NCBI RefSeq assembly: GCF_000308835.1
Contig: NZ_BAGN01000234.1
Span: 1-59,445 of the forward strand
Source of the DNA: Nocardia vinacea NBRC 16497
GTDB taxonomy: Bacteria > Actinomycetota > Actinomycetes > Mycobacteriales > Mycobacteriaceae
Length of the DNA stretch: 59,445 nt
Reading direction: 5' to 3'
Shown: positions 41,609 to 50,355 of the stretch, one piece after another
Layout of the letters: the number at the start of each line of letters is the position of its first letter
Position numbering within the stretch: position 1 is the stretch's first letter
Program-made: the position numbers and the translations under genes
The notes under the pieces: generated by a model
What the model was told of the DNA's origin: nothing
The model's database searches: none
The model's input: the letters and a program-made list of their open reading frames with translations, nothing else

Positions 41609-43093
41609 ATGACAATTCCGCGTGGCGAGGGTCGATCAGCCGAGAGTCCGGCAACTAGACGTGTACGCCTTTTCGCGATGAGGTCGAACGGTAAACCTCC
41701 AGTTCGCACGGCGGTTCGCAATGCGAAATTAGCGGCGCTGCCGGTCGCCTTCGCGGGCCGTCAGGCCGCGGGCGTGGGTAAGCGCGCGCTGGGCCGACCG
41801 GCCGGTGAGGTCAATCGCGAAATCCAGATGCGCACCGCACAGCACATCTTCGAGGTACTCGGCGAGCTGAAGGGCTGTGCCGCCAAACTCGGTCAGCTGC
41901 TTGCCATTTACGAACTCGCACTTCCGCCGGATCTCGCCGAGCCGTACAAGATCGCGCTGAGTCGGCTACAGGATTCCGCGCCCGCGATGCTCCCGCGCTC
42001 GGTGCACGCGGCGATGGCCGTCAGCATGGGGGAGAACTGGCGTTGGTATTTCCGGGAATTCGACGATCGGCGCGCCGCCGCGGCCTCGCTCGGCCAGGTA
42101 CATCGCGCGGTATGGCGCGACGGTACGCCCGTCGCGGTGAAGGTGATGTACCCCGGCGGTAGGCAGGCGGTCGCGAACGAGCTGGATCAGCTGCGCCGGA
42201 TCTCCATGCTGGCAACGGTTTTCGTGCCCGGTGCGGACGTCAAAGGCGTGACCGAGGCGATCTGCGCCTGTGTGCTCGACGAACTCGACTATGCGGCCGA
42301 GGCGGAATCTCAGCGGATCTTCGCGGCGGCCTATGCCGACGATCCGGATTTCTACATTCCGCGGGTGATCGAACAGCGCGGCGATGTGCTCGTCACCGAA
42401 TGGTTGGACGGTACGCCGCTGCCGCGCGTCATCGCCGCCGGTTCGCGTGCCGAACGGGATCGGGTCGGCATGCAGCTGGTTCGCTTCATGGCCTCCAGTT
42501 GGATCCGCAGCGGTCTGCTCTACGGCGATCCGCATCCGGGCAATTTCCGGGTGCTGCCGGATGGGCGACTCGGTGTTGTCGACTTCGGGGCCTGCACACC
42601 GTGGCCGACCGAGGGTTTCGAGGAATTCGCCTTCGACTACTGCGATGCGCTGTTCAACGGCGGCCCCGCGGAATTGGAGGCGGCGGCACGCAGGCACGGC
42701 TTCTGCGAACCGGGCCGGGTACTCGATGCCGAGGATCTGTTCCATGTGGTCGCGCCGTGCGTCGAACCCTTCCGGCACGCGAATTACCGGTTCACCATGC
42801 GCTGGCTGCGCAAACAGGTACTGCGAGTGACGAATCCGCGGCTGTCGAATGCCCTGCGTCAGGGCACCATGCCCGCACGCTTCACACCGTTCGCGCGATC
42901 GATGCTGACGCTGATCGGTGCGATCGGTCAGTTGGAGACCGAGGGTTCGTTCCGCGACGAGGTCGGGCGCTGGCATCCGACGCTGCACGAGTTGGTGACT
43001 CGGCCCGTCGAGGAGGGCGCGGTGCCGGTCGATCTGGCGGCGGCCCGGCACAAGCGTGCCGAAGCGGATGCGCGCCGGATGTCTGTCGGCTGA
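41609..43093 (+). CDS. ABC1/UbiB-family atypical kinase
   Basis: This 494-residue protein starts at ATG 41609 after gtgaggtga. Family motifs are KxGQ in CAAKLGQLLAIYEL, AASLGQVHRAVW (Ala-rich nucleotide loop), VAVKVMYPGG (Lys), LDELDYAAEA (Glu), YGDPHPGNF (catalytic loop) and VVDFGAC (metal-binding DFG). All catalytic residues are present. UbiB/COQ8 members support isoprenoid-quinone or lipid pathways; actinobacterial paralogues mostly lack a known substrate. It is divergent from the GntR-family regulator. Confidence 0.9.
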   Translation: MTIPRGEGRSAESPATRRVRLFAMRSNGKPPVRTAVRNAKLAALPVAFAGRQAAGVGKRALGRPAGEVNREIQMRTAQHIFEVLGELKGCAAKLGQLLAIYELALPPDLAEPYKIALSRLQDSAPAMLPRSVHAAMAVSMGENWRWYFREFDDRRAAAASLGQVHRAVWRDGTPVAVKVMYPGGRQAVANELDQLRRISMLATVFVPGADVKGVTEAICACVLDELDYAAEAESQRIFAAAYADDPDFYIPRVIEQRGDVLVTEWLDGTPLPRVIAAGSRAERDRVGMQLVRFMASSWIRSGLLYGDPHPGNFRVLPDGRLGVVDFGACTPWPTEGFEEFAFDYCDALFNGGPAELEAAARRHGFCEPGRVLDAEDLFHVVAPCVEPFRHANYRFTMRWLRKQVLRVTNPRLSNALRQGTMPARFTPFARSMLTLIGAIGQLETEGSFRDEVGRWHPTLHELVTRPVEEGAVPVDLAAARHKRAEADARRMSVG

Positions 43094-43151
43094 GTACAAC
43101 CGTGCTGACCTGCTCGGACATCGCAGATGGAACTACCCGAGACATCACGTC

Positions 43152-43769
43152 TCAGACAGTTTGGCCGTGGCTCGCGGGCCGCGCCAACCACTCTCGCCAA
43201 TACGGTTGGATGAGCGCGGCCAATTCGTCGTAACCGGCCGCGCCGGGATGTGCGCCGTCACCCGCGCGCACCTCGCGCATCCATACCGCGTTGTCGCGCA
43301 GCGATTGATGGACACGCACATAGGGGACCGCTGCGGCAGCGCAGATTTCGGCGAAATGTTCGTCCAGCGCGGCGGTCCTGGCATTCTGCTCTGCGTCATC
43401 GATGGGCGGCGACGCGACGACCAGGACCGGAAGTTCGGCGGCCTGTGTGAGCAGTTCGGACAGATTGGCCGCCGATTGCTCGGGTGCGACTCGGGGGCGT
43501 CCGTCGATGAACGTGGTGTCGTTGACGCCGAACGAGACGACCAAACGAGCATCGGAGCCGTCCGGAAATCGTGGCGCGCATTCGGTCTGCCAGCGGCCGA
43601 GGATCTCGGTCGAGGTCTGCATCCGCACACCCAGGTTGTACGCGGTGAGCGGCTGACCGTTCGCGTAGGAGTGGGCGGCCAGGCGGCCGACCCAGCCGAG
43701 GCACTGCGGGTCGCCGACACCCGCGACAAAGGAATCACCGATGAAGCACACACGTAGGTCGTTCCACAC
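43152..43769 (-). CDS. SGNH/GDSL hydrolase
   Basis: This 205-residue esterase has the four SGNH blocks: GDSFVAGVG (Ser), LGVRMQTSTE (Gly region), VSFGVNDTTF (Asn) and DGAHPGAAGYDEL (Asp-x-x-His). The start is GTG 43769. It has no signal peptide, so it is probably cytosolic; substrates of such enzymes include acetyl groups on sugars or lipid esters. It is divergent from the 2OG-oxygenase gene, with 83 bases between them. Confidence 0.9.
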   Translation of the reverse strand: MWNDLRVCFIGDSFVAGVGDPQCLGWVGRLAAHSYANGQPLTAYNLGVRMQTSTEILGRWQTECAPRFPDGSDARLVVSFGVNDTTFIDGRPRVAPEQSAANLSELLTQAAELPVLVVASPPIDDAEQNARTAALDEHFAEICAAAAVPYVRVHQSLRDNAVWMREVRAGDGAHPGAAGYDELAALIQPYWREWLARPASHGQTV

Positions 43770-43852
43770 CCGGCGATCTTCGCACCGCTCGCCGTGGATC
43801 AGCGCCCGGCTACCGCCGGGGCACGAATTCCGATCGTGCCGTTAGGATCGCT

Positions 43853-44656
43853 GTGGTCATTCGGGAGGGATTGAAGTTGACAGGGGTAGCCGAATCCGCG
43901 GCACCGCCGTGGTTCACGGATTTATTCGCGCATCGGCGCTGGATTCGCCGGGTCGAACCGTTTCCGCATATCTATGCCAGGGATGTGTTCGTGCCAGAGT
44001 TCTACGGGCGCCTGGCCGATGAGCTGACGCGGGTGCGCCGGGACCGGCCGGAGGCCTTCGGAGCGGTGGCGGCGGATTACGGTGCGGTCGGGGCCTCGCT
44101 GGCGGGGCTGCGGGACGGTCCGTTGGCGTTGTTCCTCTCGCGGGAATGGCATGACCTGATCGCCCGGGTCGCGGGGGTGGCAACGACCGGTGATGTCGAG
44201 GGGTCCGTGCATCATCATCCGCCGGGTAGTCCGTCGGGGTCACCGCACAATGATCTGAATCCGGCCTGGTTCAAGGGTTCGGTGCCCGGACCGGGCGAGG
44301 TCAGGACCGTGGATCCGGAAGTGGATCTGAAGTCCGGCCCGCGGACGCCCGAGGTCTTCGCGCGGGAGACGGTGCGCGCCGTCGCGGTGCTGTTCTATTT
44401 CGGCAATCCGGACTGGCAGCCGGGCGACGGCGGCGAGACCGCCCTGTATGCGCATATCGGCGCGAATCCGGTTCCCGCACTGATGATTCCGCCGCTGGAC
44501 AATTCGCTGCTGCTGTTCGAGTGCACACCGCGCTCATGGCACACGTTCGTCGGCAACAACGCCGCCGCGCGCAATTGCGTGGTGATGTGGCTGCACCGGC
44601 CGAAGGAAGATGTGGTGCGACGCTGGGGAGGAGACAGCATTGCGCAGTGGCACTGA
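43853..44656 (+). CDS. 2-oxoglutarate/Fe(II) oxygenase (prolyl-4-hydroxylase-like)
   Basis: This 267-residue protein probably begins at GTG 43853, or at TTG 43877, which has gggaggga just upstream. The iron ligands are H and D in SPHNDLNPAW and the distal H in RSWHTFVGN, with the 2OG-binding Arg in AARNCVVMWLHR. Upstream VEGSVHHHPPGSPSG is histidine-rich. Enzymes of this type hydroxylate or otherwise oxidise small molecules, sugars or peptides. Its 3' end overlaps the start of an SDR gene by 17 bases, implying sequential oxidation of one substrate. Confidence 0.82.
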   Translation: MVIREGLKLTGVAESAAPPWFTDLFAHRRWIRRVEPFPHIYARDVFVPEFYGRLADELTRVRRDRPEAFGAVAADYGAVGASLAGLRDGPLALFLSREWHDLIARVAGVATTGDVEGSVHHHPPGSPSGSPHNDLNPAWFKGSVPGPGEVRTVDPEVDLKSGPRTPEVFARETVRAVAVLFYFGNPDWQPGDGGETALYAHIGANPVPALMIPPLDNSLLLFECTPRSWHTFVGNNAAARNCVVMWLHRPKEDVVRRWGGDSIAQWH

Positions 44657-45407
44657 ACGCCGGGTATGTCTGCTCACCGGTGCCGGAGGTGTCCTCGGTG
44701 ACACCTTCTGCCGGGGTCTGTACACCGGCTACGACATCATCGCGGTCTGCCGCAATCGCACCCCGGCCGCACCGTCACAGCTCGAATGGTTCGTCGATCC
44801 CTTCGAACCGGAAATGCCGGTGCCGGAGAACGATTCGCGGATCTTCGTGATCAAGGCCGACCTGACCGAAGCGGGTGAAGTCGAACGCGTCGTCGATATC
44901 GCACTTGCCCGGTTCGGACAGATCGATCTGCTGGTCAACAATGCCGCGCACAGCCGATTCCAGCCGCGTGGCATCGTCGACGGCGATGCCGCGCTCGACG
45001 AATTCGATCCGCACTTCGCGGTCAATGTCGGTGTGCCGCTGCGATTGTCGGCGCGCCTGGCGCAGCGGAGCTGGGTGCACGCCGGGGACGAGAATCGGGC
45101 CCGCAATCGCAATATCGTGAATGTCTCCAGCATTGCCGGCTCGCGGGTGTACCCCGGCGGACAGGCGCTCTACGCGGCATCCAAGGCGGCGCTCAACCAC
45201 CTGACCCGGCATATCGCGGCCGAATTCGAGGAGTTCGGGGTGCGGGCCAATGCCATCGCGCCCGACGATTTTCCCGCGACGGTGTCCACCGAACAGGTGG
45301 TGCGGGCCATTGTCGAACTCGATCGAGGCGCGATGAGCGGCGAAGTGTTCACCGTCGGAGTGGCGGCCGAGGGTGGGCGTCACGCACTGGGCGCGGACGC
45401 CCACTGA
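44640..45407 (+). CDS. Short-chain dehydrogenase/reductase coupled to the 2OG oxygenase
   Basis: This 255-residue SDR starts at TTG 44640, preceded by gggaggag in the 3' end of the oxygenase gene. Motifs are VCLLTGAGGVLGDTF (cofactor loop), LLVNNAAHSRF, VNVSSIAGSRV and YAASKAALNHLTRH (Tyr-Lys). The C-terminus lacks the usual PGxxxT motif, having NAIAPDDFPATVS. Tight coupling suggests it reduces or oxidises the oxygenase product. It converges on the next SDR with a one-base gap. Confidence 0.85.
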   Translation: MRSGTERRVCLLTGAGGVLGDTFCRGLYTGYDIIAVCRNRTPAAPSQLEWFVDPFEPEMPVPENDSRIFVIKADLTEAGEVERVVDIALARFGQIDLLVNNAAHSRFQPRGIVDGDAALDEFDPHFAVNVGVPLRLSARLAQRSWVHAGDENRARNRNIVNVSSIAGSRVYPGGQALYAASKAALNHLTRHIAAEFEEFGVRANAIAPDDFPATVSTEQVVRAIVELDRGAMSGEVFTVGVAAEGGRHALGADAH

Positions 45408-45408
45408 C

Positions 45409-46245
45409 CTATGCCGTTCCGGTGATCTCTTCGGACATCGTCCAGAGCCGTTGTGCGAGTTCGGCATCCACCGCCTGCCTGTTCCGCGGCTCCTCCACCT
45501 TGAACCGGTGGAAGTACTTGCCGTTGATCTCGTCGGGCGTTGTCGCCAAGTGCACCAACGGATCCGCGCCTTTATCTGCCCTGATGAAGAAGGGCCGCGA
45601 CAGCGGCGAGCGGATGAACGCGCCGAGCCCGAGTGGAGCATTGTCGTAGACGTGAGTGGCGACCGCGCCCGGATGGAATGCGGCGGTGACCAGCCCGGTG
45701 CCCTCGGTGCGGCGGGCCAGTTCCCTGGTGAAGATGATGTTGGCGAGCTTGGAGGTGCCGTAGACGCCCAGTTGGTTGAACGAGCCGGTCGAAGCGTTGA
45801 CGGTGTCGATGTCCAGCTTCGCCATCCGGTAGGTCATGCTCGCGGTATTGACCACCCTGGCCTGCGACTGCACCAGCCGATCCAGCAGCAGGGCGGTCAG
45901 CAGGAACGGCGACAGGTGATTGACCTGGAAGGTCAGCTCATTGCCGTCATCGGTGACGGTGCGTTTCGCCCACGCGCCACCGGCGTTATTGGCGAGCACA
46001 TCGATGCGCGGATAGCGATCGAGGAGCTGATCGGCGAGTTTGCGCACCTCGTCGAAGCGGGCGAAATCGGCGATGAACGGCTCCGCGCCGACCCGCGCCG
46101 CCACCTCGGCGGTGCGCTCCGGCGAGCGCCCGACCACCGCGACGCTCGCGCCGCGCGCCACCAGCTTCGCCGCCGCCTCGGCGCCGATGCCGGAGCTGGC
46201 GCCGGTCACCACCACCGTCTTCCCGGTTAGATCCTGTGCTGCCAT
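45409..46245 (-). CDS. Short-chain dehydrogenase/reductase
   Basis: This 278-residue SDR starts at ATG 46245. It has VVVTGASSGIGAEAAAKLVARG, VLANNAGGAWAKR, FQVNHLSPFLLTALL, ARVVNTASMTYRM and YGTSKLANIIFTREL, the last giving the catalytic Tyr and Lys. It is another member of the extended retinol-dehydrogenase-like group, related in motif set to the SDR at 39362-40318. Substrate unknown. The 265-base upstream gap contains a CCTAC-N6-GTAGG inverted repeat at 46310-46325. Confidence 0.9.
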   Translation of the reverse strand: MAAQDLTGKTVVVTGASSGIGAEAAAKLVARGASVAVVGRSPERTAEVAARVGAEPFIADFARFDEVRKLADQLLDRYPRIDVLANNAGGAWAKRTVTDDGNELTFQVNHLSPFLLTALLLDRLVQSQARVVNTASMTYRMAKLDIDTVNASTGSFNQLGVYGTSKLANIIFTRELARRTEGTGLVTAAFHPGAVATHVYDNAPLGLGAFIRSPLSRPFFIRADKGADPLVHLATTPDEINGKYFHRFKVEEPRNRQAVDAELAQRLWTMSEEITGTA

Positions 46246-46510
46246 GTCCTGCCTTCCGTCAGCTGATTCGTCCTGATCCTCATCGGCCGGGACAGATTCG
46301 GCAAGACCGCCTACTGACCGGTAGGTCGGCGTGAACCGACTGCTGTGTATCGTGCTGCCAACGCAACAGTTGATCTAGTACGAACACGGGTAACTCGTCG
46401 GGACGCCCAGAACTCGGCCACTCCGGGATCCGCCGGCCCGCGACGGTACGTTAGGAACCACCTACGACCGGCGAAAGGCCCGGGGAGGCGGAGGAGCGGA
46501 GGGCCACGAG

Positions 46511-48883
46511 ATGCGAGTTGATGGGCGGGATATCCCGGTCACGGGGAGCCTGCTACAACCGCTGATCCGGCGGACCAGTGACATCATCCGAGTCGTCCTC
46601 GCGGCACTATGGGTCGGCGTGGTCGTCGCCGCCTCGCTGATCACCCGGCCGGAGTGGCTGGCGCTGGAACGTTCGGTCTCGAATATCGTCGGCTTCCTCA
46701 ATCCGGACCAGTCCAATCTGGTGTACCTGGTCTACGGCATGGCGATTCTGGCACTGCCGTTCGCGATCCTCATCGAATTGATCATCAGCAGGCAGTGGAA
46801 GCTGCTCGCGGGCTACGCGGCCGCGGGATTGGTCGCGGGCCTGCTGCTATCGATCACCGGCACGGGATTGTCCGCGCCGCAATGGCATCTGCAGGTACCT
46901 GATCGGCTCGATACCTTCCTGTCGCAGTTCCTGGATGATCCGCGCTGGATCGCCATGCTGGCTGCGGTGCTGACCGTATCCAGTCCGTGGCTGCCGACCC
47001 GGCCGCGGCGCTGGCTGTGGTTCCTGTTGCTGGCCTTCGCACCGATCCACCTGGTGGTCAGCACGGTGGTGCCCGCGCGGGCCATGTTCGGGCTCGCGGT
47101 CGGCTGGTTGGTCGGCGCGGTGATCGTGCTGGTGGTCGGCACACCGGCGCTGGAAGTGCCGCTGGATGCGGCGGTGCGGGTGCTGGCCAGGCGCGGACAT
47201 ACCGTCACCGCGTTCACCGTGGTGCATCCCGCCGGACGCGGTCCGCTGGTGCTCGCCGCGGCCATCGACGGTCCGGAGCGCGAGTTGACCATCGAGCTGT
47301 TCGGCAAGAATCAGCGCAGCTTCGGTGCACTGCGCCAGCTGTGGCGCTGGCTCACCTTCCGCAGCAGCGAAACCGCGGCACTGCACGGCTCCATGCACCG
47401 CGCCGTCGAGCACCGAGCGCTGGTGGCCATCGCCGTCGGCGAAATGGGTCTGGCCGCCGTGCAGCAGGTCGCCGTCGCGGCGCTGGAACGCGGCTGGATG
47501 CTGTACGCGCACACCATGCCTCGGGGTAAGCCGCTCGACGAAACCTCCGATGACGACCTTGCCGGCGTATGGAAATCGCTCGGCGCACTGCACTGCGGCC
47601 AGATCTCGCACGGTGATCTGCGGCCCGCCGAGATCCGAATCGAGAACGGCGCCACGCTGTTCAGCGGATTCATCAATGCGGAATTCGGCGCGTCCGATAA
47701 GCAGCGACAGTCCGATGTCGCGCAGTTGCTGGTCTCGACCACCGCGGTCTTCGGCAAGGAAGCCGCGGTGCGCACCGCCATCGAAACGCTCGGCGAGCAG
47801 ACGGTACTGACCGCGGCGAGCCGACTCACCAAGTCCGCCATGCCCGCCGGCATCAAGAAGTCGATTCCGGACTGGGGCGAGGTGGTCGCCGCGGCCCGCG
47901 ACGAGGTGCGCAAGCAGACCGGACAGGACAAGATCGAGGCCGAGCAGATCACCCGGTTCAGCCGCAATCAGCTCATCCAGCTGGTGCTGCTGATCGGGTT
48001 GGTCTATGTCGCCTATCCGTTCATCAGCGCGGTGCCGACCTTCTTCTCACAGCTGCGGACCGCCAACTGGTGGTGGGCGCTGCTGGGGCTGGCGGTCTCG
48101 GTGCTGACGTATGTCGGTGCGGCGGCGGCACTCTGGGCCTGCGCCACGCGCCTGGTCAGCTTCCGCAATCTGGTGATCATGCAGATCGCCAATACCTTCG
48201 CCGCCACGACCACCCCGGCACGGGTCGGCGGACTGGCCTTGAGTGTGCGCTTCCTGCAGAAGGGCGGTCTCGGCGCGGTGCGCGCCACCGCCGCCGTCGC
48301 ATTGCAGCAGGCCGTGCAGGTGATCACCCACATCAGCCTGTTGATCCTGTTCAGCGTGGCGGCGGGCACCTCGGCGAATCTTTCGCATTTCGTACCCGAC
48401 GCCAGCGTGCTCTATCTGGCCGCCGGTGTGGGTGTCGGCATCATCGGCACCTTTATGTTCGTGCCGAAACTGCGTCGCTGGCTGAACAATTCGGTACGCC
48501 CGCAGTTGCAGGAGGTGCTCGGCGAGCTCGGCGAGCTGGCCCGGGATCCGAAGCGCTTCCTGGTGATCGTGCTCGGCTGTGGCGCCATCACGATCGGCCA
48601 GGCGCTTGCATTGTGGGCCAGCGTCGAGGCGTTCGGCGGTGGCGCGTCGTTCATCACCGTCACCATCGTCACCATGATCGGCGGCACGCTGGCCTCGGCC
48701 GCGCCGACACCCGGTGGCGTCGGGGCGGTCGAGGCCGCGCTGATCGGTGGTCTCGCCGCCTTCGGCCTGCCCGCGACCATCGCCGTGCCGTCGGTACTGC
48801 TCTACCGCGTGCTCACCTGCTGGCTGCCGGTGTTCTGCGGCTGGTTCACCATGCGCTGGATGACATCGAAGGACATGATCTGA
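46511..48883 (+). CDS. Flippase-like membrane protein with a central degenerate kinase-like domain
   Basis: This 790-residue protein starts at ATG 46511 after a purine-rich ggaggcggagg stretch. The first 215 residues hold about six membrane helices. A soluble central part (about 216-480) contains ISHGDLRPAEIRIENG, resembling a protein-kinase catalytic loop HxDLxxxN with the Asn replaced, and no clear DFG. The last 300 residues have about eight helices and the LPG-synthase/flippase (DUF2156-linked UPF0104) motifs TTPARVGGLALSVRFLQKGG and APTPGGVGAVEAALIGGL. It probably moves or modifies a lipid-linked substrate across the membrane; the kinase-like part may be regulatory. The 3' end overlaps the convergent methyltransferase gene by 38 bases. 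Confidence 0.83.
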   Translation: MRVDGRDIPVTGSLLQPLIRRTSDIIRVVLAALWVGVVVAASLITRPEWLALERSVSNIVGFLNPDQSNLVYLVYGMAILALPFAILIELIISRQWKLLAGYAAAGLVAGLLLSITGTGLSAPQWHLQVPDRLDTFLSQFLDDPRWIAMLAAVLTVSSPWLPTRPRRWLWFLLLAFAPIHLVVSTVVPARAMFGLAVGWLVGAVIVLVVGTPALEVPLDAAVRVLARRGHTVTAFTVVHPAGRGPLVLAAAIDGPERELTIELFGKNQRSFGALRQLWRWLTFRSSETAALHGSMHRAVEHRALVAIAVGEMGLAAVQQVAVAALERGWMLYAHTMPRGKPLDETSDDDLAGVWKSLGALHCGQISHGDLRPAEIRIENGATLFSGFINAEFGASDKQRQSDVAQLLVSTTAVFGKEAAVRTAIETLGEQTVLTAASRLTKSAMPAGIKKSIPDWGEVVAAARDEVRKQTGQDKIEAEQITRFSRNQLIQLVLLIGLVYVAYPFISAVPTFFSQLRTANWWWALLGLAVSVLTYVGAAAALWACATRLVSFRNLVIMQIANTFAATTTPARVGGLALSVRFLQKGGLGAVRATAAVALQQAVQVITHISLLILFSVAAGTSANLSHFVPDASVLYLAAGVGVGIIGTFMFVPKLRRWLNNSVRPQLQEVLGELGELARDPKRFLVIVLGCGAITIGQALALWASVEAFGGGASFITVTIVTMIGGTLASAAPTPGGVGAVEAALIGGLAAFGLPATIAVPSVLLYRVLTCWLPVFCGWFTMRWMTSKDMI

Positions 48884-49589
48884 CTCGAGCGTCCTTGGTA
48901 GCCACCAGCACGCCGGTCGTCGGAGGGATCGTGGTGAAGTCCACCGTCCCGAATCCCGCTGCCCGCAACGCTTCTCGATAGCGGCGAATATCGATGGCCG
49001 CCAATGGGTCCTTGTGGTGACCTGGCGAATGCGGGTCGTCGGTGCGGCGCGCGGCGAACCGGGACATGATGCGAACCGCCGCGGGTAGAACCCTTCCGGT
49101 CGGGTGGGTATCGGCGAGCAGCAATCTCCCGCCGGGGCGGAGCACCCGGAACATTTGTCCCAGGGCCGCTGTGCGCTGTTCCTCCGGAATGTGATGCATG
49201 ACGAAGGTCGAGGTGACCACATCGACCGACGCGTCGGGCAGGGTCAGCGACTGGGCGGCGCCGACTTCGAAACGGCAGTTGGTGGCGGCGCGGCCGGTCG
49301 CGTAGTCGATCATCGCCCGGGACGGGTCGATACCGATCACTCGACCGGCCGATCCGACTCGATCGGCGAATGCCCGGACGAGTTGGCCAGGGCCGCAACC
49401 GATATCGACGACGTGATCGCCCGCAGCCGCGCCGGTCAGCTCGACGAGTCGAGTGTTCAGGCTGCCGACCCGGCCGAGCAAGAAGGCCGATTTCACGACG
49501 AGGTAGCCGCGCGGTTTGGTGATGAGAATGCCGATCTCGGTGTTCCGGTCAGCATGTGCGTTAGTGGACTGTTGTGCGTTATCGGTCAT
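48846..49589 (-). CDS. Class I SAM-dependent methyltransferase
   Basis: This 247-residue protein starts at ATG 49589 (MTDNAQQSTNAHADR). It has motif I VVDIGCGPGQLVRAFADRVG, VIGIDPSRAMIDYA, the catalytic-face VVTSTFVMHHIPEE, and LRPGGRLLLADTHPTG, as in ubiquinone/menaquinone-type methyltransferases. The first residues are rich in polar amino acids. It is divergent from a TetR gene 120 bases away and may be its target. The last 38 bases overlap the 3' end of the membrane-protein gene on the opposite strand. Confidence 0.87.
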   Translation of the reverse strand: MTDNAQQSTNAHADRNTEIGILITKPRGYLVVKSAFLLGRVGSLNTRLVELTGAAAGDHVVDIGCGPGQLVRAFADRVGSAGRVIGIDPSRAMIDYATGRAATNCRFEVGAAQSLTLPDASVDVVTSTFVMHHIPEEQRTAALGQMFRVLRPGGRLLLADTHPTGRVLPAAVRIMSRFAARRTDDPHSPGHHKDPLAAIDIRRYREALRAAGFGTVDFTTIPPTTGVLVATKDARVRSCPSMSSSAW

Positions 49590-49709
49590 GAGTTCATAAT
49601 CGGACCGGATAACCGGATCGACCAGAAGCAAAAGTGCGGATATCGTGCCATTTCGAACGGATTCGCACTATCTGTACGGAAACGCCGTATTCGCGTTCGG
49701 AGGATGTCG

Positions 49710-50318
49710 ATGACCAGCACCGATCGCCGGGTGCGGCGCACCAAGAGCCTGCTGCACCGTGCGTTGATCGAGCTGATGATCGAATGCGGCTATGACCGGA
49801 TCACATTGCAGGACATTCTGAATCGCGCCGATGTCGGACGCTCCACCTTCTACGCGCACTTCCGCGACAAGGACGATCTGCTACTGGTAAGCAGTACCGA
49901 GTACCTGCGCGCGGCCGTCGCCGATGTCGAATCGGCCGCGAATGACCCTGATGCACCGGAACATTCGGAACCGCTCGCACCGCTGTACGCGCTGTTCCGG
50001 CTGGCATCGGCGAATCCTGAGGTCTACCGGGCGCTGCTGGGTCGCAGGGCGACCGGAGTGCTGTTGCGCTCGACCCGGCGCATGGTGGAAGAGATTCTCA
50101 CCGAACAACTTTCGGGTCGCCTGGATATGGACGACGACGAATTCGCGGTGACGATGACGTTTCTGTCCTGGGGCGTCGTCGGCCTGCTCGGCTCGATCGC
50201 GGACGCGGAGCCGCCGCTGCCGGCGGCCGAAACCTACCGTCGGCTCGAAGTTCTGGTCGGGCCCGGTCTGACGAGCCGGGTGTCGCACACCGAACGGATC
50301 AGCCGCGCAGGCCGATGA
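49710..50318 (+). CDS. TetR-family transcriptional regulator
   Basis: This 202-residue regulator starts at ATG 49710 with cggagg 6 bases upstream. The DNA-binding domain reads ALIELMIECGYDRITLQDILNRADVGRSTFYAHFRDKDDLL, and the C-terminal half matches the C-terminal domain of TetR regulators with TMTFLSWGVVGLLGSI. It is divergent from the methyltransferase at 48846-49589. The intergenic region has two CCGGAT repeats (near 49610) that could be its operator. Confidence 0.9.
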   Translation: MTSTDRRVRRTKSLLHRALIELMIECGYDRITLQDILNRADVGRSTFYAHFRDKDDLLLVSSTEYLRAAVADVESAANDPDAPEHSEPLAPLYALFRLASANPEVYRALLGRRATGVLLRSTRRMVEEILTEQLSGRLDMDDDEFAVTMTFLSWGVVGLLGSIADAEPPLPAAETYRRLEVLVGPGLTSRVSHTERISRAGR

Positions 50319-50355
50319 TCATCCGGGAGATCGGGTCGGCCTGCGGGCACACCTT

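Noticed and set aside
43402..43656. Plus-strand open frame over the SGNH gene
   Set aside because: The minus strand carries all four SGNH hydrolase blocks; the plus frame is Arg/Ser-rich with no motif.
46310..46325. CCTAC-N6-GTAGG inverted repeat upstream of the SDR gene at 45409-46245
   Set aside because: Only five bases per arm, so it is common by chance in GC-rich DNA; not listed as a regulatory feature.
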